A stretch of 10,496 bases of DNA from Candidatus Pacearchaeota archaeon (GTDB lineage Archaea > Nanobdellota > Nanobdellia > Pacearchaeales > GW2011-AR1): contig VGKR01000016.1 in NCBI GenBank assembly GCA_016866915.1, positions 1 to 10,496 on the forward strand, in the 5' to 3' direction. A program made the translations under genes and the position numbers. Below are positions 1-5,850 of the stretch, piece by piece. Position 1 is the first letter of the stretch. Each line of letters opens with the position of its first letter. The notes beneath the pieces were generated by a model that was not told the DNA's origin, did not search any database, and saw only the letters and a list, made by a program, of their open reading frames with translations.

Positions 1-524
1 TTGAATTTGCAAATAATAAGTATGACAGATATGACAGATTGCTTGCATATGTTTTTATCGACGGAAAAAATCTGAATATTGAGCTTGTAAAAAACGGATT
101 AGCTAATGTTTATTTGTTAGATGAGAGGATTTATGAGAATAAATTAAGAAATGCATGGAAAGAGTGTATAAAATCTAACAAAAATCTTTGCGAGAAATCA
201 GAAGATGTCTGCGCAAACTGCATTGAATTAAAGAAATTAGATTATTCCCAGCAAGAAGTGATATTCTACAACAAATGTGATTTTTCCTGTGAGCTGACTG
301 GCTGGGAAATTCGAGATGAAGGAAGAAAAAATTATTTTTTCAAGAATTTTAAACTTAATCCAGGTAAGCAGGTCAGTATTATTGTTGGTGAAGGAACAGA
401 TATTGAAACCAGCACGCAAACAACTCTGTATTGGACAGATGAAACCTATGTCTGGACCAGAACAGGTGACACTCTCTTTCTCCGCGATGATGAAAGAAAA
501 CTCGTTTTATGGAAGAATTATTGA
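1..524 (+). CDS. SNase-like nuclease with C-terminal lamin-tail domain (5' partial)
   Basis: The frame is open to the left edge (first full codon at 3), so the true start lies outside the window; a TTG at 39 is not it. The first residues, DRYDRLLAYVFIDGKNL followed by an LVKNGLA motif, match the C-terminal half of staphylococcal-nuclease (thermonuclease) domains. The Arg codon at 36-38 lines up with catalytic Arg87 of that family; the other catalytic residues would be upstream. From about 240 to 521 the protein has a lamin-tail (LTD) pattern: an EVIFYN strand, LTGWEIRD, a LNPGKQV turn, and a final GDTLFLRDDERKLVLW strand. Four Cys lie in the linker and early LTD. SNase-LTD proteins are usually secreted nucleases, so an extracellular role in nucleic acid degradation or uptake is likely. 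The stop overlaps the next gene by 16 bases, and that gene looks like this protein's membrane anchor. Confidence 0.8.
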   Translation, partial: EFANNKYDRYDRLLAYVFIDGKNLNIELVKNGLANVYLLDERIYENKLRNAWKECIKSNKNLCEKSEDVCANCIELKKLDYSQQEVIFYNKCDFSCELTGWEIRDEGRKNYFFKNFKLNPGKQVSIIVGEGTDIETSTQTTLYWTDETYVWTRTGDTLFLRDDERKLVLWKNY

Positions 525-799
525 ACACAACAACTTCTACAAGTCCAACTGATTCTGGGGAAACAGATAATGGTGGAACAGGTGAATTGTTAAATGGTGG
601 AAGTAAAACAGACAGCAAAACAGGAACAAATTGGCTTACAGGTGCTGTGATTGGTGCTTTTGGAGAAAGCGGTTCTATTATTTTTCTTATCTTTATAATT
701 TTAGTTGTGGCTAGCGTGATATTATTTTTCGTAATGAAAGCAAAAGAAGACAAAAATATTAACAGAAAAATAAAAGAAATGATAAAAAAGAAGGGGTGA
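509..799 (+). CDS. Small single-span membrane protein with Ser/Thr/Gly-rich N-terminus; possible detached anchor of the nuclease
   Basis: This 96-residue protein has a low-complexity, hydrophilic N-terminal half rich in Thr, Ser, Gly, Asp and Asn (residues 7-42). One strong hydrophobic helix follows (about 56-76), then a basic tail rich in Lys and Arg. There is no N-terminal signal peptide. The positive-inside rule puts the tail in the cytoplasm and the linker outside. This is the usual architecture of the C-terminal anchor of a surface protein, and it begins within 16 bases of the end of a nuclease-LTD protein that lacks an anchor. Two readings are possible: an independent, translationally coupled partner, or the C-terminus of the nuclease separated by a frameshift (biological or an assembly error). 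The frame has stops at 488-490 and 491-493, so it cannot begin much earlier; ATG 509 is the natural start. I do not recognise a named family. Confidence 0.65.
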   Translation: MEELLNTTTSTSPTDSGETDNGGTGELLNGGSKTDSKTGTNWLTGAVIGAFGESGSIIFLIFIILVVASVILFFVMKAKEDKNINRKIKEMIKKKG

Positions 800-815
800 G
801 GATATCTGGAGAAAT

Positions 816-2189
816 ATGAAAAACAAAAAAATATTTCTTACAAGCCTAATACTGTTTTCAATTATCCTGATAATTATTATTCCTTCAATAAATCTTTCTG
901 CATGCACTGATCCTGTTTGTGGAAATGGCTTATTAGAAACAGGCGAAGAATGCGACGATGGAAATTTAATTAATGGTGACGGATGTTCTGCTCAATGCAA
1001 AATAGAAGAAAATGAAACAGAAACTTATTGCGGAAACGGAATTTTAGAGTCTGGAGAGGAATGTGATAGGGGATTGTTTAATGGATTTTTATGCTGGGCT
1101 GCATATGGAACATCTTGCTTTTATTGCAATTCTAATTGTCAGTTAAAATTAATTACAAATTATTGCGGTGACGGAATTCTAAATCCTGCTTGCGAAGAGT
1201 GTGATTTAGGGGAATTAAATGGAGTTCCTGGCTCTGGATGCACAATTGATTGCAAACTTGAAGATGACGGGCCTGTCTGTGAGCATGATGTTGCAGTAAG
1301 ATATTCATACAGCAATTCTTTTGGAACAGGAATTGCAATAAAAGAAAATTGCTGTGATTGGATTTCAGAAATTCCTGCTGTTTTAACAAAAGAAAATGAA
1401 TATAAAATAAAATATTACATTGACAACAAAATTGAGGATACTACAAACAATATTAATGTAATAGTAAAGCTTGATGAGAACTTACTTTATGATTATGATA
1501 CGTCAATAAATGTTTTTCACTATAAAGAATTAGATTTAAATATTTCTTCTTTGCAGTGCAATAATTCTTATATGATTTATTTAGAAATCCAGAAGATAAA
1601 TGAAACTGACTGCAATATGACTGATAATTATGCGCAAAGAGAGATTTTTATTTTCTGTGAAGAGAGTGATGATGGAGATGACGATGATGATAATGGAGAT
1701 AACGGGGATGATGATAATGGTGATGATAATGGAGATAACGGGGATGATGATAATGGTGATGATAATGGAGATAACGGGGATGATGATAATGGTGATGATA
1801 ATGGAAATGGTGGGGGTTCAGGAAGCACAAATGCTATTCCAAATCTTTTAGAATGTGAAAACTGGGGTGCATGTGTTAATGGAATTCAAACAAGAATCTG
1901 CAAAGAAATTTACGGATATACTTATTATTCAGAAATAAAAGAAACAAGAAATTGTATTTCTGATTTTGTTCCATTAGCATACACAACAGATTATGCTGGA
2001 TATTTTGAAAAAGCAGAGAGTGCATATTCAGGACCTCAAATTTTACAAACAGAGCCAAGTTATTCAAATTCTTCAAAAAATAAATTTTCATTTGACTCTA
2101 TTTTGTCTTCAGGCTGGAGTGTCTTTATTACATTCGGACTTATAACTCTTTTAGCTCTATTGCTATTGATTTCTCTTCTGAAAAAATAA
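816..2189 (+). CDS. Secreted, membrane-anchored Cys-rich protein (DUF4215-like repeats, acidic tandem repeat, TSP1-like module)
   Basis: A 457-residue surface protein. Residues 1-29 are a signal peptide; the LSAC at 27-30 also fits a lipobox, so lipid anchoring at Cys30 is possible. Three Cys-rich repeats follow (about 35-61, 72-108, 117-146). The first matches the DUF4215/Myxococcus Cys-rich repeat pattern CGNG..E.GEECDDGN...GDGCS..C; the second and third are more divergent. Residues 155-281 look like a beta-rich domain. Residues 284-331 are an Asp/Gly/Asn repeat that could bind Ca2+ (inference). Residues 347-380 (CENWGACVNGIQTRIC...C) resemble a thrombospondin type 1 module. A transmembrane helix (about 434-455) and KK end the protein. 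Several N-X-S/T sequons suggest glycosylation. GGAG at 808-811 is the likely ribosome binding site for ATG 816. An adhesin or cell-contact role is plausible but unproven. Confidence 0.85.
   Translation: MKNKKIFLTSLILFSIILIIIIPSINLSACTDPVCGNGLLETGEECDDGNLINGDGCSAQCKIEENETETYCGNGILESGEECDRGLFNGFLCWAAYGTSCFYCNSNCQLKLITNYCGDGILNPACEECDLGELNGVPGSGCTIDCKLEDDGPVCEHDVAVRYSYSNSFGTGIAIKENCCDWISEIPAVLTKENEYKIKYYIDNKIEDTTNNINVIVKLDENLLYDYDTSINVFHYKELDLNISSLQCNNSYMIYLEIQKINETDCNMTDNYAQREIFIFCEESDDGDDDDDNGDNGDDDNGDDNGDNGDDDNGDDNGDNGDDDNGDDNGNGGGSGSTNAIPNLLECENWGACVNGIQTRICKEIYGYTYYSEIKETRNCISDFVPLAYTTDYAGYFEKAESAYSGPQILQTEPSYSNSSKNKFSFDSILSSGWSVFITFGLITLLALLLLISLLKK
1695..1802 (+). repeat. Three perfect 36-bp tandem repeats inside a coding region
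   Basis: Units at 1695-1730, 1731-1766 and 1767-1802 are identical base for base. Each encodes the 12 residues GDNGDDDNGDDN. A degenerate partial unit precedes them (1669-1694), and a diverged GGAAATGG tail follows into a Gly/Ser linker. Because 36 is a multiple of 3, gain or loss of a unit keeps the reading frame. Confidence 0.95.
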
Positions 2190-2211
2190 ATTTTTCTGAA
2201 TTTTCACAATC

Positions 2212-2220
2212 TTTATAAAT
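2212..2220 (+). promoter_or_regulatory. Archaeal TATA box for the SRP RNA
   Basis: TTTATAAAT lies 29 to 21 bases upstream of the inferred RNA 5' end at 2241, the spacing expected for an archaeal TBP site. It is 23 bases past the stop of the preceding gene. Confidence 0.7.
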
Positions 2221-2240
2221 CCTCTAAAACCTAATTTATT

Positions 2241-2500
2241 GTAGACTAGGTTGGCGGGTTAGCCCTCCGCTATTTGCAAATGGGCTTTATGGCAAACTGC
2301 AAGGAAGTGTGTGAGAGGAAAGTTAAAAAGTCCTTATTCGGACGTTGACGTTCTGTCCGCTTCGATCTTGCAGATGCGAAATGGGTCAGGCCTTGATCGG
2401 AGCAGCCCTAAACATTTGTTGAGGTGCTTAGCGGGTCGCAGGACCGAGAAAGAATAGGGGTTAGCTTTTTGGCAATCCTTAGGCTATCTTCCGAGTCTAC
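2241..2500 (+). ncRNA. ffs: Signal recognition particle RNA (archaeal 7S RNA)
   Basis: Scaffold RNA of SRP, which binds SRP54 and SRP19 and targets ribosomes making secreted or membrane proteins. The helix 8 signature is clear: GGGTCAGG at 2383-2390 faces GGAGCAGCCC at 2399-2408, the symmetric-loop elements bound by the SRP54 M domain. The ends pair as helix 1 (GTAGACT 2241-2247 with AGTCTAC 2494-2500). Helix 5 can be traced on both strands: GGAAG 2303-2307 with CTTCC 2488-2492; GAGG 2315-2318 with CCTT 2477-2480; AAAAAG 2325-2330 with CTTTTT 2465-2470; and eight pairs between 2332-2339 and 2452-2459. A likely helix 6 hairpin is CGGAC 2339-2343 with GTCCG 2355-2359. The base of helix 8 is CGATC 2363-2367 with GGTCG 2434-2438. 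The 5' domain (about 2250-2300) is the Alu part; I did not resolve its folding. The apical loop of helix 8 is atypical. Confidence 0.92.
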
Positions 2501-2510
2501 TTTTCTTTTT
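2501..2510 (+). terminator. T-rich tract at the 3' end of the SRP RNA
   Basis: TTTTCTTTTT directly follows the closing helix of the SRP RNA. Archaeal RNA polymerase terminates at oligo-T runs of this kind. Another T-rich stretch at 2574-2589 follows the duplicated segment and could be a backup terminator. Confidence 0.5.
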
Positions 2511-2520
2511 GCAAGAACGC

Positions 2521-2558
2521 CTTAGCGAAGTCGTCCTTAGGCTATCTTCCGAGTCTAC
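2521..2558 (+). repeat. Partial duplicate of the SRP RNA 3' strand
   Basis: Bases 2534-2558 repeat 2476-2500 exactly (25 of 25), which is the 3' half of the terminal helix. The bases just before (2521-2533, CTTAGCGAAGTCG) resemble 2427-2438 (CTTAGCGGGTCG) with one insertion and one mismatch. The segment therefore reads as a copy of 2427-2500 with the middle (about 2439-2475) deleted. It lies past the oligo-T tract of the functional copy. Confidence 0.85.
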
Positions 2559-2597
2559 ACTTTTCTCTGAATGTGTTTTTATTTCTTCTACAAAACA

Positions 2598-2610
2598 TTA
2601 ATAAATAATA
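2598..2610 (+). promoter_or_regulatory. Candidate TATA element upstream of the pilin locus
   Basis: TTAATAAATAATA lies about 40 bases before ATG 2644. A start about 25 bases downstream would give a short leader carrying the GAGGG ribosome binding site at 2635-2639. The TATATATA at 2622-2629 is too close to the ATG to be the TATA box of a leader that includes that site. The region is AT-rich, so the call is weak. Confidence 0.3.
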
Positions 2611-2643
2611 TTTGAGATAATTATATATAAGAAAGAGGGAAGT

Positions 2644-3168
2644 ATGAAGAATAAAAAAGCTCAATTTTATTTAGTCGCGGCAATTATTATCTCAGCACTG
2701 ATAATTAGCATCGCAGTTGTTTCTAATTCCTTGCTAAAACAACCGAATTTTAGATTAAAAGAGATGAAAGATGAGATTCAAACAGAAAGTGCTTATGTTC
2801 TGGATTATACTCTAAATAATAGTTTGAGCCAAAATGAATTTAATACTCTTCTGGTTAATTTCACAAAGACAAACAGTGATTATTTTGGAAAAGATAAAAG
2901 CATTTATTTTTTATTTGGAGATTCAAATAACATGACGCTTTCTGGATATCAAAGACAAAACAAAACAGTGAGACTTATTTCAGGAGCATCCAATGTAATA
3001 ATAACTCAGGAGACAGGTGAATTCACTGGAAGTTTTGTTCCTTCAGAAAATGAAATAATTATTCAGATTGATGAATATTCCTATGATTTTGAAATAACTC
3101 CTGGAAAAATCTTTTATTTTGTAATTTCAAAAGATATAAAAAACGAGGAATATATATTTAGTGGATAA
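2644..3168 (+). CDS. Prepilin-like protein with a KA/QFYL class III-type signal
   Basis: A 174-residue protein starting MKNKKAQFYLVAAIIIS. The short basic leader, Ala-Gln cleavage site (predicted between 6 and 7) and hydrophobic helix (about 8-28) fit the archaeal class III signal processed by a PibD/ArlK-type peptidase. It resembles the QFYL-type pseudopilins common in DPANN pilus loci (from general knowledge, not a search). The exposed part is probably beta-rich, has no Cys, and carries several N-X-S/T sequons (NNS, NFT, NMT, NKT), so glycosylation is likely. A GAGGG at 2635-2639 supports ATG 2644. It is first in the pilus gene run, and its stop overlaps or abuts the next gene. A minor or initiating pilin is the likeliest role; the exact role is unknown. 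Confidence 0.75.
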   Translation: MKNKKAQFYLVAAIIISALIISIAVVSNSLLKQPNFRLKEMKDEIQTESAYVLDYTLNNSLSQNEFNTLLVNFTKTNSDYFGKDKSIYFLFGDSNNMTLSGYQRQNKTVRLISGASNVIITQETGEFTGSFVPSENEIIIQIDEYSYDFEITPGKIFYFVISKDIKNEEYIFSG

Positions 3169-3169
3169 A

Positions 3170-4216
3170 ATGTCTAACAAAAAAGGCGTGAGTGTGATAA
3201 TTGGCTATGTTCTGCTCGTTGTATTTGCAGTAATAATCAGTGCTGTTGTTTATAACTGGCTAAAAACATATATTCCTTCTGAAACACTTGAATGTTCTGA
3301 TGGTGTTTCTATTTTGATAAAAGATGCTAAATTTGACAGTTTTGATTACATACTTAATATTACATTAGTAAACAACGGAAGATTTAATCTCGCAGGATAT
3401 ATTATAGATGCAAAAAACACCTCTGAAGAAGAATTAGCGACAATTGATTTGACAGAATATCTGAATGAAAGTTATGAAAATACATTGGTTTCAACTTATG
3501 CGAGTGCGATTTTAATTATTTCTTCAGAAGAGACTATTGATTCCAATAATCAGTTTGAGCCTGGAGATGAAGTAAATCATATTTTTAATATTCCTGAAGA
3601 AATCGGAGAACTTCAGCAAATTCGAATAATACCTGTAAGATTTGAAGAGCACAAAGGCAGATTAAGATTTACTGTTTGCGGAAATGCAAGGATTGAGCAA
3701 GAAGCTGTAATGCTTCCTGCTTGGATTGTTTTTGCATTAACAAATACAGAACTATATGGAAATCTTGGTGGATTAAGTGGAGCAGATACTCTTTGCAACA
3801 ACCGGGCTCAAGATGCTGGATTAAATGGAACTTATGCAGCATGGTTATCAACTAGCACGATAAATGCAAAAGACAGAATTGCAGATGTAATTTATGCACT
3901 TCCAAATAATCTTGGCGAACCTGTAATAAAAGTTCTGGGAAGCAAAGCTGATTTTTCAACAGGAAATATTTCTCATCAAATAAATCGAACAGCATATGGA
4001 GTAGAATTCACTTCAAATGGAGCTATCTGGACAGGAACAGACCAGTATGGAAATATCGTAGCTAATTCACATTGTAATAGTTGGACAAGTAGTAGCAGTA
4101 GTGTATTAGGAATAATTGGAAGATCATATGCTAAAGATTTTAGATGGACTAATAGCGGTAGTGCGGGTTGCGATGATGATGCATACGCAATATATTGCTT
4201 TCAAGTGACGGAATAA
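3170..4216 (+). CDS. Two-domain prepilin with a C-terminal endostatin/DUF1554-like (C-type-lectin-like) domain
   Basis: The protein begins MSNKKGVSVIIGYVLL, a class III prepilin signal with predicted cleavage after Gly6 and a helix to about residue 30. Residues 31-175 form a pilin domain with Cys42 and Cys170 placed as in the next pilin. The C-terminal domain (about 190-348) has FALTNTELYGNLGGLSGAD, then a Cys and an AGL.GTYAAWLS motif, then AIWTGTDQYG, HCNSW and a closing YCFQ. These follow the conserved order of endostatin and of the bacterial DUF1554 family. The four Cys (209, 302, 334, 343) match endostatin's two disulfides in number and order. The family fold is C-type-lectin-like, so a ligand-binding pilus adhesin is inferred. 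Sequons NGT, NIS and NRT lie in this domain. A GTG at 3161 in the same frame would overlap the upstream stop; ATG 3170, one base past that stop, gives the standard short leader. Confidence 0.8.
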   Translation: MSNKKGVSVIIGYVLLVVFAVIISAVVYNWLKTYIPSETLECSDGVSILIKDAKFDSFDYILNITLVNNGRFNLAGYIIDAKNTSEEELATIDLTEYLNESYENTLVSTYASAILIISSEETIDSNNQFEPGDEVNHIFNIPEEIGELQQIRIIPVRFEEHKGRLRFTVCGNARIEQEAVMLPAWIVFALTNTELYGNLGGLSGADTLCNNRAQDAGLNGTYAAWLSTSTINAKDRIADVIYALPNNLGEPVIKVLGSKADFSTGNISHQINRTAYGVEFTSNGAIWTGTDQYGNIVANSHCNSWTSSSSSVLGIIGRSYAKDFRWTNSGSAGCDDDAYAIYCFQVTE

Positions 4217-4222
4217 AATAAA

Positions 4223-4230
4223 TTTATAAA
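4223..4230 (+). promoter_or_regulatory. Candidate TATA box before the pilin at 4261
   Basis: TTTATAAA sits in the only sizeable gap (44 bases) between the two-domain pilin and the next pilin, 31-38 bases before ATG 4261. A start near 4252 would give a very short leader, and no clear Shine-Dalgarno precedes this ATG. It could drive the downstream genes separately from the first two pilins. Confidence 0.4.
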
Positions 4231-4260
4231 CTTTAATAATGTTTTAGTGCTGACGAAAAA

Positions 4261-4761
4261 ATGAAACAAAAATTATCAAAAAAAACAGATAAATTCAACA
4301 AAAAAGGAGTTTCTCCTGTCATTGCAACTGTTTTATTAATTGCAATGGTAATCATAATCGGATTAATTATCTTTTTTTGGTTTAGAGGACTTACAAAAGA
4401 AGCTATAACAAAATTTGGCGGAGTGAATGTAGAGCTTGTGTGCGAAGATGTTCAGTTTCAGGCAGCTTATTCACCTACAGTTGGAACAGTTTCTATTTCA
4501 AATCTTGGCAATGTTCCTATATATGATTTAAGGTTAAAAATATCTGGAGCTGGAAGACATAAGACAGTTGAATTAAGAGAAATTGATGCTACTTGGCCTG
4601 CACTTGGATTAAGACCCGGTAAATCTTTTCTGTCTCAGGATTTAAGTTCAACTATAGGTGAAGCCCAGGAAATTTTAATAATTCCAGTTTTGCTTGGTTC
4701 TTCTTCATCAGGAGAACAAACTTATGTTTGCGATGAAAGATTTGGATATGAAATATATTAA
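4261..4761 (+). CDS. Archaeal type IV pilin (class III signal peptide)
   Basis: A 166-residue prepilin. A basic leader of 16 residues ends in NKKG, followed by VSPVIATVLLIAMVIIIG, the classic start of archaeal pilins of the DUF1628/Pilin_N kind. Cleavage is predicted between Gly16 and Val17; the helix spans about 17-41. The exposed domain is beta-rich (strand pattern GTVSISNLGNVPIYDLRLKI, then LRPGKSF) and ends in ILIIPVLLG and TYVCDERFG. Cys61 and Cys157 could form a disulfide joining the region after the helix to the C-terminus. The same plan occurs in the neighbours at 3170 and 4774, so the three look like tandem paralogues. This one has the simplest, most canonical form and is a good candidate for a major pilin (inference). 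Confidence 0.85.
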   Translation: MKQKLSKKTDKFNKKGVSPVIATVLLIAMVIIIGLIIFFWFRGLTKEAITKFGGVNVELVCEDVQFQAAYSPTVGTVSISNLGNVPIYDLRLKISGAGRHKTVELREIDATWPALGLRPGKSFLSQDLSSTIGEAQEILIIPVLLGSSSSGEQTYVCDERFGYEIY

Positions 4762-4773
4762 AAAGAGGTAGAT

Positions 4774-5292
4774 ATGAAAGAAAAATTAAATAAAAAAGGG
4801 GTTTCAGGAATTATTGGAACAATTATTCTTATAGCACTTGTTATTTTCACTGCGGGAATTGTTTGGGTTGTTGTAAATAATATTATCGGAGGGGGAATTG
4901 ACGAGGCAAGTTCTTGTTTTGGAATTTTTGATAAAGTAAAACTAGATCCAGAATGGACCTGCTATAATTACACTTCAAATGAAACTCTTTTCAAAATAGA
5001 TATTGGAGATATAAATGTAAATGAAGTATTGGTTGGAATCACTGCTCAAGGAACAAGCACAAGTTTCAGAATATTAAAGACAGAATCTCAGATAACAGGA
5101 GTGTCGATGTATCCTGACAGAAATCCAAATGTAAAACTTCCAGACAAGGGCGGAGGATTTACATATATTATAAATATGATTCAAATGGGTTTTGGAGAAG
5201 AAATGCCTTCAATAATACAAATAGCTCCTATAATCGGAGAGCAAACATGCGAGATTTCATCAACAGTAGATTATATTGAAACCTGCAGATAA
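4774..5292 (+). CDS. Archaeal type IV pilin paralogue with four cysteines
   Basis: A 172-residue prepilin starting MKEKLNKKGVSGIIGTIIL; cleavage is predicted between Gly9 and Val10, with a hydrophobic helix to about 37. The rest is probably a beta domain. Cys48 and Cys63 lie just after the helix and Cys159 and Cys171 at the C-terminus, so two disulfides are possible, one more than in the upstream paralogue. The C-terminal SIIQIAPIIGEQTCE parallels the ILIIPV...TYVC segment of that paralogue. Sequons NYT and NET follow Cys63. A good GAGGT ribosome binding site (4765-4769) precedes ATG 4774, and the gene starts 12 bases after the previous stop. It is probably a structural or minor pilin of the same fibre. 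Confidence 0.83.
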   Translation: MKEKLNKKGVSGIIGTIILIALVIFTAGIVWVVVNNIIGGGIDEASSCFGIFDKVKLDPEWTCYNYTSNETLFKIDIGDINVNEVLVGITAQGTSTSFRILKTESQITGVSMYPDRNPNVKLPDKGGGFTYIINMIQMGFGEEMPSIIQIAPIIGEQTCEISSTVDYIETCR

Positions 5293-5294
5293 AA

Positions 5295-5840
5295 ATGAGA
5301 AAAAAAAATTTTATTTATGAAAAAAGGGGGCAGATATGGGTTGAAACAGTGTTATACACTCTTATAGCATTTGTTCTCATAGGACTTGTTTTAACATTTG
5401 CAAAGCCAAAAATAGAAGAATATCAGGACAAAAGCACAATAGAGCAGTCTATTTCTGTTCTAGAGGAAATTAATGTCATAATAAAAAACATGGGTGATGC
5501 AGGAAATCAAAGAGTAGTCACATTAAGTTTAAGTCAGGGTGTTTTAAACATTGACGGAGAAAATAATAAAATATTTTTTGAACTTGAAAGTCGTTATGAA
5601 TACAGCCAGCCTGGAATAAACATCAGCATTGGAAATCTGATTGCCAGAACAGAAACTAAAGGGAAGATATATGATGTGATTCTAACCAAAGATTATGCTG
5701 AAGAATACAACATAAGATTTAAGAATAATGATGAATTATATTCAATAAAAAGAGCTGCAACTCCATATAAAATCCTTATCTCGAATAAGGGTAAAGATGA
5801 GTTAGGCAAAACAATAATAAATGCCGAGGTGCTAAATTAA
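5295..5840 (+). CDS. Prepilin-like protein of the RGQIWVE type, with Glu at +5
   Basis: A 181-residue protein. The 12-residue leader MRKKNFIYEKRG is followed by QIWVETVLYTLIAFVLIG, a class III-type prepilin sequence with cleavage predicted between Gly12 and Gln13 and a helix to about residue 36. The mature protein would carry Glu at position 5, the residue that bacterial type IV pilins use for subunit docking; the three VS-type pilins upstream lack it. Residues 37-70 look helical (EEYQDKSTIEQSISVLEEI); the rest alternates beta strands. There is no Cys. It starts two bases after the previous stop (TAAAAATG) without a Shine-Dalgarno, so translation is probably coupled. It directly precedes the motor ATPase. 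A core minor pilin or pseudopilin role is inferred. Confidence 0.78.
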   Translation: MRKKNFIYEKRGQIWVETVLYTLIAFVLIGLVLTFAKPKIEEYQDKSTIEQSISVLEEINVIIKNMGDAGNQRVVTLSLSQGVLNIDGENNKIFFELESRYEYSQPGINISIGNLIARTETKGKIYDVILTKDYAEEYNIRFKNNDELYSIKRAATPYKILISNKGKDELGKTIINAEVLN

Positions 5841-5850
5841 AAAGAGGAAA

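Noticed and set aside
39..41. TTG as the start of the nuclease gene
   Set aside because: The frame is open upstream to the window edge and encodes family residues there, including the Arg87 equivalent at 36-38.
494..524. Programmed -1 frameshift slippery site joining the nuclease to the anchor
   Set aside because: No X XXY YYZ heptamer is present in the correct frame within the overlap; the junction remains unexplained rather than shown to be programmed.
379..753. 124-codon reverse-strand frame across the nuclease/anchor junction
   Set aside because: It is antisense to well-supported coding sequence, has no domain pattern, and every other gene is on the + strand.
1695..1802. CRISPR-like 36-bp repeats
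   Set aside because: The repeats are directly contiguous with no spacers and lie in frame inside a secreted protein gene.
1628..1830. Reverse-strand frames rich in Ser/Pro/Leu or His/Tyr across the acidic repeat
   Set aside because: These are shadows of the tandem repeat in the real + strand gene; no start signal or family match.
2315..2465. RNase P RNA-like motifs: GAGGAAAG at 2315-2322 and AGAATAGGGGTTAGC at 2451-2465
   Set aside because: They resemble CR-I and CR-V, but both lie in paired helix 5 strands of an RNA that has the SRP helix 8 signature and matching terminal helix. They are best explained as coincidence.
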